A DNA stretch of 48,036 nt from Bryobacterales bacterium (GCA_003167255.1 PMTR01000131.1:1-48036); one strand, 5' to 3'. Numbered from the stretch's first letter, positions 25,565-32,682 are shown. Notes: generated by a model from the letters alone, not told the origin. Made by a program: numbers and translations.

Positions 25565-25897
25565 CTATGCCGAACGCCGGATCGGTACAAAACGGATCTC
25601 GACCCGCTGATTCAACGCGCCCGCTATCCTGCGCAACATCGCCAGGGAGTGCCCCTCATAATCGGCGTCCTCAAGGCGGCAGATGACCGATGCGGTGGTG
25701 CCTATGAGCTTGGCAAGCTGAGTTTGGGTGAGGGCCGCAGCTGCCCTCAGTTCTTGGATTCTGCGAGCGATCTCTTCATTCGCGCGCGCCTCTTCCAGGT
25801 TCTTCAGCCGGGCCGGCTTGCCTTCGTAGAGCCGGCGGTGAAGGATCTCCACCGCGTCGCTGGCCGGTTTCAGCGTCTTTGCTTTGTTATCTGGCAT
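25565..25897 (-). CDS. HigA-like XRE antitoxin
   Basis: This protein is about 110 residues. ATG 25895-25897 is preceded by AGGAGG at a 7-base spacing, so it is chosen over the TTG at 25903. The helix-turn-helix is at residues about 55-100 (IQELRAAAALTQTQLAKLIG, then TTASVICRLEDADYEGHS). The N terminus (residues 1-45) is basic and helical. It is the antitoxin and autorepressor of the upstream toxin gene, overlapping it by 11 bases. Toxin-first order is typical of HigBA-type modules. It would bind the palindrome at 26282. Confidence 0.87.
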   Translation of the reverse strand: MPDNKAKTLKPASDAVEILHRRLYEGKPARLKNLEEARANEEIARRIQELRAAAALTQTQLAKLIGTTASVICRLEDADYEGHSLAMLRRIAGALNQRVEIRFVPIRRSA

Positions 25898-26267
25898 AGT
25901 CAAGCCTCCTCATAGTGTGCTTCGCCGGATTCGCCTCAAACCGCTTCTTGCGTTCGACGGCGCGATCGATCTCTTTCGGCGGGACCACCCGCTCTTTCGC
26001 AAGACCGTGAGAGACCACGGCCGCCACCGCGCCGTGAAAGAAGTAGAGTATCCGGTGATGAACGCCTCCCAGGCTGGCGCGCAGTTCGTAGATGCCGTCT
26101 CGCAGGAAGTCCGCTTCGGGCCGACGCAGTTCGTGGCCCAGCTCGCGCAGGCGCTCCAACCGGAGGTAGCACTTGTCCTGCACTTTCGCCGGTAACTTGT
26201 CGAACCACTCGATGAACGGGCATGATCCGTCTTCCTCCCGGTAGAGGGCGACTCTGGTCTTGGACAC
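25887..26267 (-). CDS. HigB/RelE-like toxin (phage Gp49-like family)
   Basis: This protein is about 126 residues from the GTG at 26265-26267; a TTG at 26288 would extend it into the operator. YREEDGSCPFIEWFDKLPAK, QDKCYLRLERLRELGHELRR and FLRDGIYELRASLGGVHHRI, then LYFFHGAVAAVVSHGLAKE, are signatures of the PF05973 RelE-superfamily toxins that cleave mRNA, usually at the ribosome. The antitoxin follows with an 11-base overlap. The pair lies between att site 1 and att site 2 and probably stabilises that cassette. Confidence 0.87.
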   Translation of the reverse strand: MSKTRVALYREEDGSCPFIEWFDKLPAKVQDKCYLRLERLRELGHELRRPEADFLRDGIYELRASLGGVHHRILYFFHGAVAAVVSHGLAKERVVPPKEIDRAVERKKRFEANPAKHTMRRLDYAR

Positions 26268-26281
26268 TCGACCCCAGTCTA

Positions 26282-26316
26282 TTCGCAATATTGCGAAAAC
26301 GCAAGTTTACCTTGCG
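26282..26316 (-). promoter_or_regulatory. Operator-like palindromes upstream of the HigBA pair
   Basis: TTCGCAATATTGCGAA at 26282-26297 is a perfect 16-base palindrome. CGCAAG and CTTGCG at 26300-26316 form a second dyad with a five-base centre. They lie 15-50 bases upstream of the preferred toxin start, the place where HigA-type repressors bind to shut the operon. Confidence 0.7.
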
Positions 26317-26370
26317 AAGCCGCGAAGGCGGTCATCGCTCCACGTGGGGATCATCCTATAGAGAAATCAT

Positions 26371-26396
26371 TTGTTGTCTGCTCAAGCAGACAACAA
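26371..26396. repeat. Perfect 12-base inverted repeat with 2-base centre
   Basis: TTGTTGTCTGCT at 26371-26382 and AGCAGACAACAA at 26385-26396 are exact complements separated by CA. With so short a centre it is more likely a protein-binding dyad than a transcription terminator. It lies about 190 bases left of att site 2; a role in recombination or regulation is possible. Confidence 0.6.
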
Positions 26397-26582
26397 TCAC
26401 GACGGCTTGTAACCGCGTGCGTGAAAGCATGCGTCGTGCCGTTTCCGCTGTGGAGTCCCGGAGTCCGCGCAGAGTCCTGATTGTGAAAACGGCCTTCGGT
26501 GGCGTCCACCGGCGTCCACGTCGCCTCTCGCTAAGCCTTTTGTTTTGCGCCAAGCTGTCTGCAAGTGATTGATATTTCCTAA

Positions 26583-26631
26583 ATGGCATGGAAGAGGTCG
26601 TCGGTTCGAACCCGACCAGGTCCACCAAAAC
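26583..26631 (+). repeat. att-like site 2 (49-base exact copy of tRNA-Ala 3' part)
   Basis: It is identical to 24718-24766, from ATGGCATGG through CCACCAAAAC, but lacks the 5' half of the tRNA, so it is not a functional tRNA gene. It marks the right junction of cassette 1 and the left junction of cassette 2. VapC ends 16 bases further on. Confidence 0.88.
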
Positions 26632-26646
26632 TATCACTCAAAGAAC

Positions 26647-27033
26647 TCACGGCTGGATTAGAAGTAGTGGAATCTCACGAAAGTGAACATCCAGCGTGAG
26701 GAGTTGAAGCCCGTGCTCCAGCGCAACCGCTGCGATCCAGACATCATTGCGCGGAATGGGCCGGCCTTTCTTTCGCAAATATACGTCCACCTCCGCATAC
26801 CGCAGCGCGGTCTCTTCGGTTACGTTCAAGACGCGAACCGATGGCTTACTCAGGAATTGCGCCAACTGTGCCGTGTTCTCCGCCCAGCGATTTCCGGCAC
26901 GGAATCCGCTGTACAACTCGCCTAAAACAACGGCTGAAACAGCAACCGTCTCCGATCGCCGCATCACGTCGAGAATCGGTTGCTGTCCCCGCTGCAGTGC
27001 CGAGTAGGCCGACGTGTCGAGCAATACATTCAC
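26647..27033 (-). CDS. VapC-like PIN-domain toxin
   Basis: This 128-residue PIN-domain ribonuclease keeps all four acidic residues: Asp6 in MNVLLDTSAY, Glu39 in VVLGELYSG, Asp97 in IPRNDVWIAA and Asp115 in TLDVHF. They bind the metal ions used to cleave tRNA or rRNA. The start is a GTG at 27031-27033 that overlaps the antitoxin stop by four bases (GTGA). It lies between att sites 2 and 3 and forms the whole content of cassette 2 together with VapB. Confidence 0.9.
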   Translation of the reverse strand: MNVLLDTSAYSALQRGQQPILDVMRRSETVAVSAVVLGELYSGFRAGNRWAENTAQLAQFLSKPSVRVLNVTEETALRYAEVDVYLRKKGRPIPRNDVWIAAVALEHGLQLLTLDVHFREIPLLLIQP

Positions 27034-27278
27034 CCGGCTGACTCCCAGTCCGCGGGATCGACTTGACGCATCTCGACTAAGGCCGCGTCGAACGCATCAG
27101 CCTCCGCACTCGACCATGTTCCGCAGAACTCCTCAAAATCGGAGTTCTTGGCCGGCTTGCGCAGTTGTGCTTCGAGCAATCGAAGGGTGGCCTTATTGAG
27201 GCTGATTCCTTCGCGATGGCTTGTGTCAAGAATCGCCTTTTCGACTTCCTTAGGCAGGTTCCTGAGAGAGATCGTCAC
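27030..27278 (-). CDS. VapB-like antitoxin
   Basis: This protein is about 82 residues from the GTG at 27276-27278. The N-terminal ribbon-helix-helix is TISLRNLPKEVEKAILDTSH, then REGISLNKATLRLLEAQL, which binds the operator DNA. The acidic C-terminal tail (FEEFCGTWSSAEADAFDAAL) should wrap the VapC active site. A longer open frame starting at 27329 runs through the operator region and is not likely used. It overlaps vapC by four bases. Expression is probably autorepressed through the GATGCA repeats at 27301-27339. Confidence 0.86.
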   Translation of the reverse strand: MTISLRNLPKEVEKAILDTSHREGISLNKATLRLLEAQLRKPAKNSDFEEFCGTWSSAEADAFDAALVEMRQVDPADWESAG

Positions 27279-27300
27279 GAATCCACTGTAGCACAATAAC

Positions 27301-27339
27301 GATGCATAATGCATCATAGCTTGATGCAATCATGATGCA
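27301..27339 (-). promoter_or_regulatory. VapB operator-like GATGCA palindromes
   Basis: GATGCATAATGCATC at 27301-27315 is a perfect 15-base palindrome. Two further GATGCA copies follow at 27323 and 27334. On the minus strand TTGCAT and TATGCAT hexamers within it could serve as promoter elements. The position, 20-60 bases upstream of vapB, fits an autoregulatory operator. Confidence 0.65.
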
Positions 27340-27347
27340 GGGAGATC

Positions 27348-27408
27348 GGAGCGCGCTTCCATGGCATGGAAGAGGTCGTGAGTTCGAATCTCACCAGGTC
27401 CACCAAAC
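27348..27408 (+). repeat. att-like site 3 (diverged tRNA-Ala 3' part)
   Basis: GGAGCGCGCTTCC runs into the anticodon arm, T arm and CCA of tRNA-Ala. The T arm is GTGAG-TTCGAAT-CTCAC instead of GTCGG-TTCGAAC-CCGAC, so the stem is changed on both sides and still pairs. It therefore derives from a different tRNA-Ala gene rather than by decay. It is likely the left junction of the prophage. Confidence 0.82.
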
Positions 27409-27440
27409 ACATCCCCTACACATTCAAACACTTACGCAGA

Positions 27441-27509
27441 TTGCTTGCGCTCTTCCTCTTTGTGGAAAAGGTCGCAAGGTCCAAAAGCAAGGTCCAAACA
27501 CGGTCCAAA
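27441..27509. promoter_or_regulatory. Candidate integrase arm-type sites beside att site 3
   Basis: TTGCTTGCGCTCTTCC, a spacer and GGAAAAGGTC are related to the block beside att site 1. Three GGTCCAAA copies follow at 27478, 27491 and 27502 (13- and 11-base steps). Regularly spaced short repeats next to an att core are typical of phage integrase arm sites. Confidence 0.55.
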
Positions 27510-27928
27510 ACTCTGTTTTCCACAGACCTTCGCGTGGTATGGATCGGACCGCGTTTCCTCCCCGCTCAATCGCACTGATTCGACGACCAGTTGGTATGCG
27601 TGGTAGCGATGGTAAGCGTTTTGACGCTCGTGTGCCGTTGGGCAGACATTTTTCCCTTTTCTCGCGCTATATAGGGTTTTTTCATCCCACCCACACCACG
27701 CGGTAGGCATGGTGTGGATGGTGTGGGTCTTTCGGTCTCCTGTGGTCTCCACGGCCACCGTTGCGCTCCGCGGCGCGCGATGGAATCGCCACGGACATCG
27801 ACGACGTTTCTCTTCTGGCCCACGTCGCGCGCCCGTTGCCTCACGAACGCGCCTTGGCGGTTCGGTGGTAGTGCGAGGCCACCCGCGCCGACAACGCGCC
27901 CCAGCGCCCCGTGTGTGCAGAGACCAGC

Positions 27929-27951
27929 AAAGCCGCCTAACAAGCGGCTTT
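27929..27951 (+). terminator. AAAGCCGC/GCGGCTTT hairpin
   Basis: AAAGCCGC at 27929-27936 pairs exactly with GCGGCTTT at 27944-27951 across a 7-base loop; TCTTGCTTCT follows. It looks like an intrinsic terminator on the plus strand, with a weak U-tract. Related AGCCGCC hairpins occur at 33033 and 33470. Confidence 0.55.
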
Positions 27952-28225
27952 CTTGCTTCTGCGGTGTGCTTGGTATTGATGGTAAGCACCCATTAGATTC
28001 CTGTCGTCTCGACAGTGGATCGTGCCCGTAGCAGCGCACGCGAAATCGCAAGAAAAACATTGACGGGCGTTTGCGTTTCTGTGAGACTTGCAGTAGTAGC
28101 GTGTCGCGAGGTGCCGGGATACCTCGATTCAAAACTCTTTCCCGCATCCGCATGGGCATCGTGTTTCTACAAGCCTAAGCCCCCAAAATCTACAGCGGAA
28201 AAACGAGCGAGCAGATGGTGACCCT

Positions 28226-28564
28226 ATGCCCATTCCGCTCTACTCGCATGATTTCGCCGTTCTCGATTTCATCAACGAGAAACGCGCGCTCCGGCTGGAG
28301 AACGCCGGCCTCGCCAAGCTGGTGCGTCACAAAGGGCATCTCAATCGCGTAGTCCTGTACCGCCGTCCGGGCGATCCACATCCGACCTCCGTCCGGCAGT
28401 ACATGGGCACCGGCTATTCCTTCGAGCAACCGCTCAGCGACGGCCACCACTGCTGGAAACTTCGTCCGCTGCAAGGCGGGCGCGCGGAATCGTTGCTCGC
28501 ACCGCCCGAGGTGCGGCCGATCTTCATGCGCGTCCTGCTCGACTGCATGGCCCCGGCGGCGTGA
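28226..28564 (+). CDS. Prophage hypothetical protein
   Basis: This 112-residue protein starts at ATG 28226. It is a compact alpha/beta sequence (MPIPLYSHDFAVLDFINEKR, then VLYRRPGDPHPTSVRQYMGT and GYSFEQPLSDGHHCWKLRPL). There are no membrane segments or known motifs. It precedes the methyltransferase genes on the same strand, with a 340-base gap. I do not recognise the family. Good codon composition compared with its shadow frames supports it being real. Confidence 0.6.
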   Translation: MPIPLYSHDFAVLDFINEKRALRLENAGLAKLVRHKGHLNRVVLYRRPGDPHPTSVRQYMGTGYSFEQPLSDGHHCWKLRPLQGGRAESLLAPPEVRPIFMRVLLDCMAPAA

Positions 28565-28905
28565 AGCTGTAGCCCAACGACGATCTCATACTTGCAGACT
28601 TCGATCTTTAGCCAAGGACATGAGTGAACCACTGTTTCGAGCGCAAACAAATCGTCGTGTCGGGCCTTGGACAGCGAGCGCCGCGCGTGCGAACCGCCGA
28701 GTAAGAGGCATAGGTACTTCCTGGCGCGCGGCGGCGGCGCGTTGAAGAGTAGCGCAGTTTCGCTAGCGCCAGGCGCGAAAAGAGGCGGTCGGGCGGTCAG
28801 GCGCGCCCGAGGCGGCGGGTGCGCCACGGAGCCAACCCGGAGGCAGACGGCGCAACACGTGCCAACGGGGCGCGAAAGGGCGGCCAAGCCCGCCCCAGCA
28901 ACCAC
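28565..28905. other. Gene-free 341-base gap before the first methyltransferase
   Basis: It is GC-rich with several potential stems (GGCGCGCGGCGGCGGCGCG near 28720) but no supported gene. An open frame reaching back to 28819 merely extends the methyltransferase. It might contain the promoter of the methyltransferase operon; I see no clear -35/-10 pair. Confidence 0.4.
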
Positions 28906-30471
28906 ATGTCAACGCTTCCGGCGACCATAACGCCCGCCATGGCGCGGCGCATCGAAATCTGGCCGACCGCCCGGCTGGTGCCGTACGCAAGGAACGCGCG
29001 GACCCACTCACCGGAGCAGGTCGCGCAGATCGCGGCGTCCATCGTGGAGTTTGGATTCACCAATCCGATCCTGGTCGATTCCATGGACGGGATCATCGCC
29101 GGCCATGGCCGCCTCCTGGCTGCCCGCAAGTTGGGACTCGCGGAAGTTCCGGTGGTGGTGCTGGACCACCTCAGCGAGACTCAAAGGCGGGCATACATCA
29201 TCGCGGACAACCGGCTCGCCATGAATGCCGGATGGGACGAGAAGGTGCTGGCGCACGAACTCGCCGAACTGGAGCACGAGGGCATGGACCTCGCGTTGGT
29301 GGGCTTCAGCGACGCCGAACTGGAAGCGCTGCTCGCCGATAGCGAAGCGACGCCGCCGGATGTGCAAGATGAGGTCCCCGAGCCGCCGGCCCAGCCGGTA
29401 ACCCGGCCCGGAGATGTGTGGCTGATCGGAAGCCACCGCCTGATCTGCGGCGATTGTCGGGACTTCCATGTCGTCGAGAAACTAATGCATGGCGTGCGTG
29501 CGAACGTGTGCATCACGTCGCCGCCGTACGCCACCCAGCGCGAGTACGATTCCTCGAGCGGCTTCAAGCCGATCCCGCCGGAGGAGTACGCCGACTGGTA
29601 TCGGGATGTGGCCGCGAACATCGCGGCTGTCCTCGCGGAAGATGGCTCCTACTTCCTGAACATCAAGGAGCACGCCGACGACGGCGAGCGGAGTCTGTAC
29701 GTGAAGGATCTCGTCATCGCCCACCGGCGGCAGTGGGGATGGCGGTTTGTGGATGAGTTCTGCTGGCGGAAGACCGATAACGGCGTGCCTGGCGGATGGG
29801 GAAATCGATTCAAGAACGCCTGGGAGCCGGTGTTCCATTTTTGCCGCCAGCAGCAGATCAAATTTCGGCCCAAGGCGGTCGGGCACGCCTCGGACGACTG
29901 CTTCGATTACAGCCCCAACAATCCGAAGGCGACTTCCGGCAGCGGCTTGCTGGGCACCGGCCCGCGTGGTGCCGCAGCCGACGGCGGGAAGAACCAGAGC
30001 GCCTGGCAACGGAGTCGAAACAGCCTGTCCGATGATTCGGAAGGGCGCCATGCCGGCGTCGCGCGGCCTTCCAACGTCGTCGAAGTTCGCACGGAGTCGG
30101 GCCAGGGATCGCACTCCGCTCCCTTCCCGCGACCGCTCGTCGAGTTCTTCCTGCTGGCGTTCAGCGATGCAGGCGACGTGGTGTTCGACCCTTTCATGGG
30201 TTCCGGAACCACGATGGCCGCGGCGGCAGTGTTGGAGCGCGCTGGCTACGGCTGTGAAATCAGCCCTTCTTATTGCGATGTGATTCTGCGCCGGATCATG
30301 AACTTGACCGGCGAGACGGCGATGCTTGCGGAGACCGGAGAAACATTCACTGCGGCCGCGGAGTCGCGCGGCGTGCCCGTCGACCAGGCTTTGAACCCGA
30401 AGCGGCAGGACTCGCGGGCCATCAAACATCGCGGCCCGAATCCGTTCTACGGCAGCAAAAAGGCTTCCTGA
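28906..30471 (+). CDS. ParB-N-domain DNA methyltransferase, SPPY type
   Basis: This protein is about 521 residues from ATG 28906. Residues about 15-110 form a ParB/Srx-like N domain (LVPYARNARTHSPEQVAQIA, then DGIIAGHGRLLAARKLG). A beta-class methyltransferase follows: catalytic CITSPPYATQREYDS at about 203-217, a long target-recognition stretch, then the SAM site DPFMGSGTTMAAAA at about 428. The SPPY tetrad suggests N4-cytosine methylation, by family rule. No restriction endonuclease accompanies it, so it probably protects phage DNA or alters host expression. A paralogue lies at 31360. Confidence 0.88.
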   Translation: MSTLPATITPAMARRIEIWPTARLVPYARNARTHSPEQVAQIAASIVEFGFTNPILVDSMDGIIAGHGRLLAARKLGLAEVPVVVLDHLSETQRRAYIIADNRLAMNAGWDEKVLAHELAELEHEGMDLALVGFSDAELEALLADSEATPPDVQDEVPEPPAQPVTRPGDVWLIGSHRLICGDCRDFHVVEKLMHGVRANVCITSPPYATQREYDSSSGFKPIPPEEYADWYRDVAANIAAVLAEDGSYFLNIKEHADDGERSLYVKDLVIAHRRQWGWRFVDEFCWRKTDNGVPGGWGNRFKNAWEPVFHFCRQQQIKFRPKAVGHASDDCFDYSPNNPKATSGSGLLGTGPRGAAADGGKNQSAWQRSRNSLSDDSEGRHAGVARPSNVVEVRTESGQGSHSAPFPRPLVEFFLLAFSDAGDVVFDPFMGSGTTMAAAAVLERAGYGCEISPSYCDVILRRIMNLTGETAMLAETGETFTAAAESRGVPVDQALNPKRQDSRAIKHRGPNPFYGSKKAS

Positions 30472-30547
30472 TCTTTTCTCTTTGAGCGGCCCGGTGATCC
30501 GGGCTGCATGACCCAAACCGCAACTCCAACCGAAAGGAATTTCCCGT

Positions 30548-31063
30548 ATGGCCGAAACCAATCCCAATCTTTCCCCGTGCGTCACCCACCAGCCGAGTCT
30601 GTTGGGCGGCGCCGAAAACATCAAACTGCTCTTCGACGAAGAGCTGGACAACCGCCGCGAAAGCCTGGCGCGTCAGCGCGCCTGGGAAGCGGTCTCGCTG
30701 GACCTGGCGCAGACCGCCAGCCGGCGCGCGCAGAACGCGGCGACGATCGATCACGCCATCAACGCGGGCATCGTGTTGTCCGGCCAGGTCGGTACGACCG
30801 AGGGCCAGCAGACCGTGTCGCCCGCCGGCACGGCCGCCAGCGAAACCACCAAGGGCGCTGTCGCCGCCGCCGGAGCTGGCGAAGCGGTGAGCGCCGAGGC
30901 CGTCACCGCCAACGTCGCCAACCTGTTCACGTCGCTGACGCCGGTGATCGCGAGCGCTCTGGCCGCTGCGATCTCGCAGACGATCGCGGCCCTGGTGCCG
31001 GTGGTGGTGACCGCTTCGGGCGGTGCCTCCACCCCTTCCCAGACGCAGCCGAAGGCGGCGTAG
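30548..31063 (+). CDS. Prophage hypothetical protein, Ala-rich
   Basis: This 171-residue protein is preceded by GAAAGGAA. The N-terminal third is hydrophilic and helical (NIKLLFDEELDNRRESLARQ). The rest is Ala/Thr/Val-rich (AVAAAGAGEAVSAEAVTANV, then TPVIASALAAAISQTIAALV) and could form a hydrophobic helical bundle or membrane helices near residues 130-155. I do not recognise the family. A holin-like or virion-associated role is possible but unsupported. It lies between the two methyltransferase genes. Confidence 0.6.
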   Translation: MAETNPNLSPCVTHQPSLLGGAENIKLLFDEELDNRRESLARQRAWEAVSLDLAQTASRRAQNAATIDHAINAGIVLSGQVGTTEGQQTVSPAGTAASETTKGAVAAAGAGEAVSAEAVTANVANLFTSLTPVIASALAAAISQTIAALVPVVVTASGGASTPSQTQPKAA

Positions 31064-31128
31064 ATCTCCCCATACGGGAGATCCCCGCGCGAGGCGGCTG
31101 CGGAAGCTTCGGCTCCAAAGCCGCCTCG
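31063..31128. terminator. Two consecutive hairpins
   Basis: GATCTCCC (31063-31070) pairs with GGGAGATC (31076-31083). CGAGGCGGCT (31090-31099) pairs with AGCCGCCTCG (31119-31128) around a loop that itself contains GAAGCTTC; CGGGCTTTCTCG follows. They sit between two small genes and probably attenuate or end transcription. Confidence 0.5.
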
Positions 31129-31164
31129 ACGGGCTTTCTCGTGAGGACCAGAAAGGAAAAGACG

Positions 31165-31347
31165 ATGAACTTTTTGCAGATCATTCAAACGATTCTCAGC
31201 GTGGCTCCCTCCGGCATTCAGTTGACGCAGGAGGTGGTGGCGCTCGTCCAGGCCATCGAAGCCGCTTTCACCGCCGGCCAGACTCCGGCTTCTCACCAGC
31301 AGGCTGTGGCATCGGCTCTCGGCGCCCACCTTGCGAAGACGGCGTAA
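31165..31347 (+). CDS. Small prophage protein (60 residues)
   Basis: ATG 31165 is preceded by GAAAGGAAAAG at good spacing. The protein is helical and amphipathic (MNFLQIIQTILSVAPSGIQL, then VVALVQAIEAAFTAGQTPAS). It begins 36 bases after the double hairpin and ends 12 bases before the second methyltransferase gene. There is no recognised family. A structural or minor membrane role is conceivable; nothing in the sequence decides it. Confidence 0.6.
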   Translation: MNFLQIIQTILSVAPSGIQLTQEVVALVQAIEAAFTAGQTPASHQQAVASALGAHLAKTA

Positions 31348-31359
31348 CACCCAATCCAC

Positions 31360-32682
31360 ATGAAGATCGCGCAAGCAATCGCCACGCGACGGGAGAGTTC
31401 CGTGATCCCGGAGCGTGTCTTGCGCGATCTCGCGGTGGAACGCTGGCCCATCGACCGCCTCATTCCTTACGTTCGCAACGCGCGGACGCATACCGAGGAG
31501 CAGGTGGCGCAGGTCGCCGCCAGCATCATCGAGTTCGGCTGGACGAATCCAATTCTTGTCGGCGCGGACGGGGTGATCATTGCCGGGCACGCGCGCCTGC
31601 TTGCCGCCAGGAAGCTCGGGATGACGGAAGTCCCGGTCATCGTTCTCGACCACCTCTCCGAAACACAGCGGCGCGCGCTGGTGCTCGCTGACAACCGCCT
31701 GGCGCTGAGCGCCGGATGGGATGAGGAGATGTTGCGCGTCGAACTGGATTCACTCAAAGCGGACTTCTTCGACCTCGACCTGGTTGGCTTCACCGACGCC
31801 GAGTTGGAGGACTTGCTCCGCGACCCGGAGACGGCTAACGATGGACTCACCGATCCGGACGCGATCCCAAGCGATCAGGAGCAGGTCGTCACCGTCCTGG
31901 GGGACGTTTGGCTGCTGGGCCCGCACCGGTTGCTCTGCGGCGACGCGACTCAGACGGCCGACATCGAGAAGGTCCTTGCCGGCGGGTTGGCCGACATGGT
32001 TTTCACCGATCCGCCGTACAACGTCGCCTACGAAGGAAAGACATCGAAGAAGCTCACTATCGGCAACGACGCGCTTGGCGAGAAGTTCTATGACTTCCTG
32101 CGAGAGTCGTCGGCCAACATGCTGGCCGTCACGAAGGGCGCCATCTACATGTGCATGTCCTCGTCGGAGCTGCACACGCTGTTTCGCGCCTTCTCGGACG
32201 CCGGTGGCCACTGGTCGACCTTCGTGATCTGGGCCAAGCACCATTTCACGCTGGGCCGGTCGGACTACCAGCGGATGTACGAGCCGATCCTCTACGGCTG
32301 GCGCGACGGGACGCAGCACTTCTGGTGCGGCGACCGGAACCAGGGCGACGTGTGGTTCATCAAGCGGCCCATGGCGAACCTGGAACACCCGACCATGAAG
32401 CCAGTCGAGCTCGTTGAGCGCGCGCTTCGGAACAGCAGCAAGACCCGCGATACGATCCTCGATCCATTCGGCGGGTCCGGAACGACGCTGCTCGCGTGCG
32501 AGCGCACCAACCGCCAGGCGCGCGTGATGGAACTGGACCCGAAGTACTGCGACGTAGCGGTTCGTCGCTGGCAGGATTACACGGGCGACGTTGCGCGGCA
32601 CGCCGACTCCGGCCGCGCGTTCAACGATCTGGTTGGAGGGGAGTCTGGCGATGGAACAGAGCAACCACGCGCGGCTGGTTGA
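31360..32682 (+). CDS. ParB-N-domain DNA methyltransferase, DPPY type
   Basis: This protein has 440 residues. The ParB-like N domain (LIPYVRNARTHTEEQVAQVA, then GVIIAGHARLLAARKLGMTE) is closely similar to that of the enzyme at 28906. The catalytic motif is FTDPPYNVAYEGKTS at about 215-229, and the SAM site is DPFGGSGTTLLACERT at about 368. DPPY in this beta-class order suggests N6-adenine methylation. NPTMKP-like EHPTMKPVELVERAL is conserved in phage adenine methylases. The two enzymes share the N domain but differ in catalytic tetrad, so they probably modify different bases. Confidence 0.9.
   Translation: MKIAQAIATRRESSVIPERVLRDLAVERWPIDRLIPYVRNARTHTEEQVAQVAASIIEFGWTNPILVGADGVIIAGHARLLAARKLGMTEVPVIVLDHLSETQRRALVLADNRLALSAGWDEEMLRVELDSLKADFFDLDLVGFTDAELEDLLRDPETANDGLTDPDAIPSDQEQVVTVLGDVWLLGPHRLLCGDATQTADIEKVLAGGLADMVFTDPPYNVAYEGKTSKKLTIGNDALGEKFYDFLRESSANMLAVTKGAIYMCMSSSELHTLFRAFSDAGGHWSTFVIWAKHHFTLGRSDYQRMYEPILYGWRDGTQHFWCGDRNQGDVWFIKRPMANLEHPTMKPVELVERALRNSSKTRDTILDPFGGSGTTLLACERTNRQARVMELDPKYCDVAVRRWQDYTGDVARHADSGRAFNDLVGGESGDGTEQPRAAG

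Larger units (their letters stand above)
26268..26582. other. Gene-free control region and right end of cassette 1
   Basis: This stretch lies between the HigB-like start and att site 2. It holds two operator-like palindromes (26282-26297 and 26300-26316) and a longer inverted repeat (26371-26396), followed by about 185 bases in which I see no convincing gene. The region 26400-26575 is likely decayed island DNA. Confidence 0.6.
27409..28225. other. 817-base gene-poor left end of prophage
   Basis: No convincing gene is seen; open frames here have unnatural composition. The stretch holds arm-type repeats (27441-27509), recurring ACCAT-CxxxTACCA-like words on the minus strand (near 27595-27620, 27690-27720 and 27970-27985), an AT-rich TATATAGGGTTTTTT near 27668-27683, and a hairpin terminator at 27929-27951. 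It may hold an attP arm, a phage origin-like region or an untranslated RNA. Confidence 0.45.

Noticed and set aside
26583-26631. Second tRNA-Ala gene
   Set aside because: Only the anticodon loop, T arm and 3' acceptor strand are present; the D arm and 5' acceptor are missing, so it is an att remnant.
27348-27408. Third tRNA-Ala gene
   Set aside because: The 5' half before GGAGCGCGCTTCC does not form a D arm or acceptor stem; it is an att remnant.
24687-27509. CRISPR array from the repeated tRNA segments and short repeats
   Set aside because: The repeats are tRNA 3' ends and 8-base words with irregular spacing of kilobases or about 12 bases; no spacer structure and no cas genes.
27566-28159. 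A 197-residue minus-strand open frame in the prophage left end
   Set aside because: Unnatural composition, crosses the terminator hairpin and repeat words; no motif supports it.
29482-30651. A 389-residue minus-strand frame opposite the first methyltransferase
   Set aside because: The opposite strand has intact methyltransferase motifs in order; the frame is a shadow.
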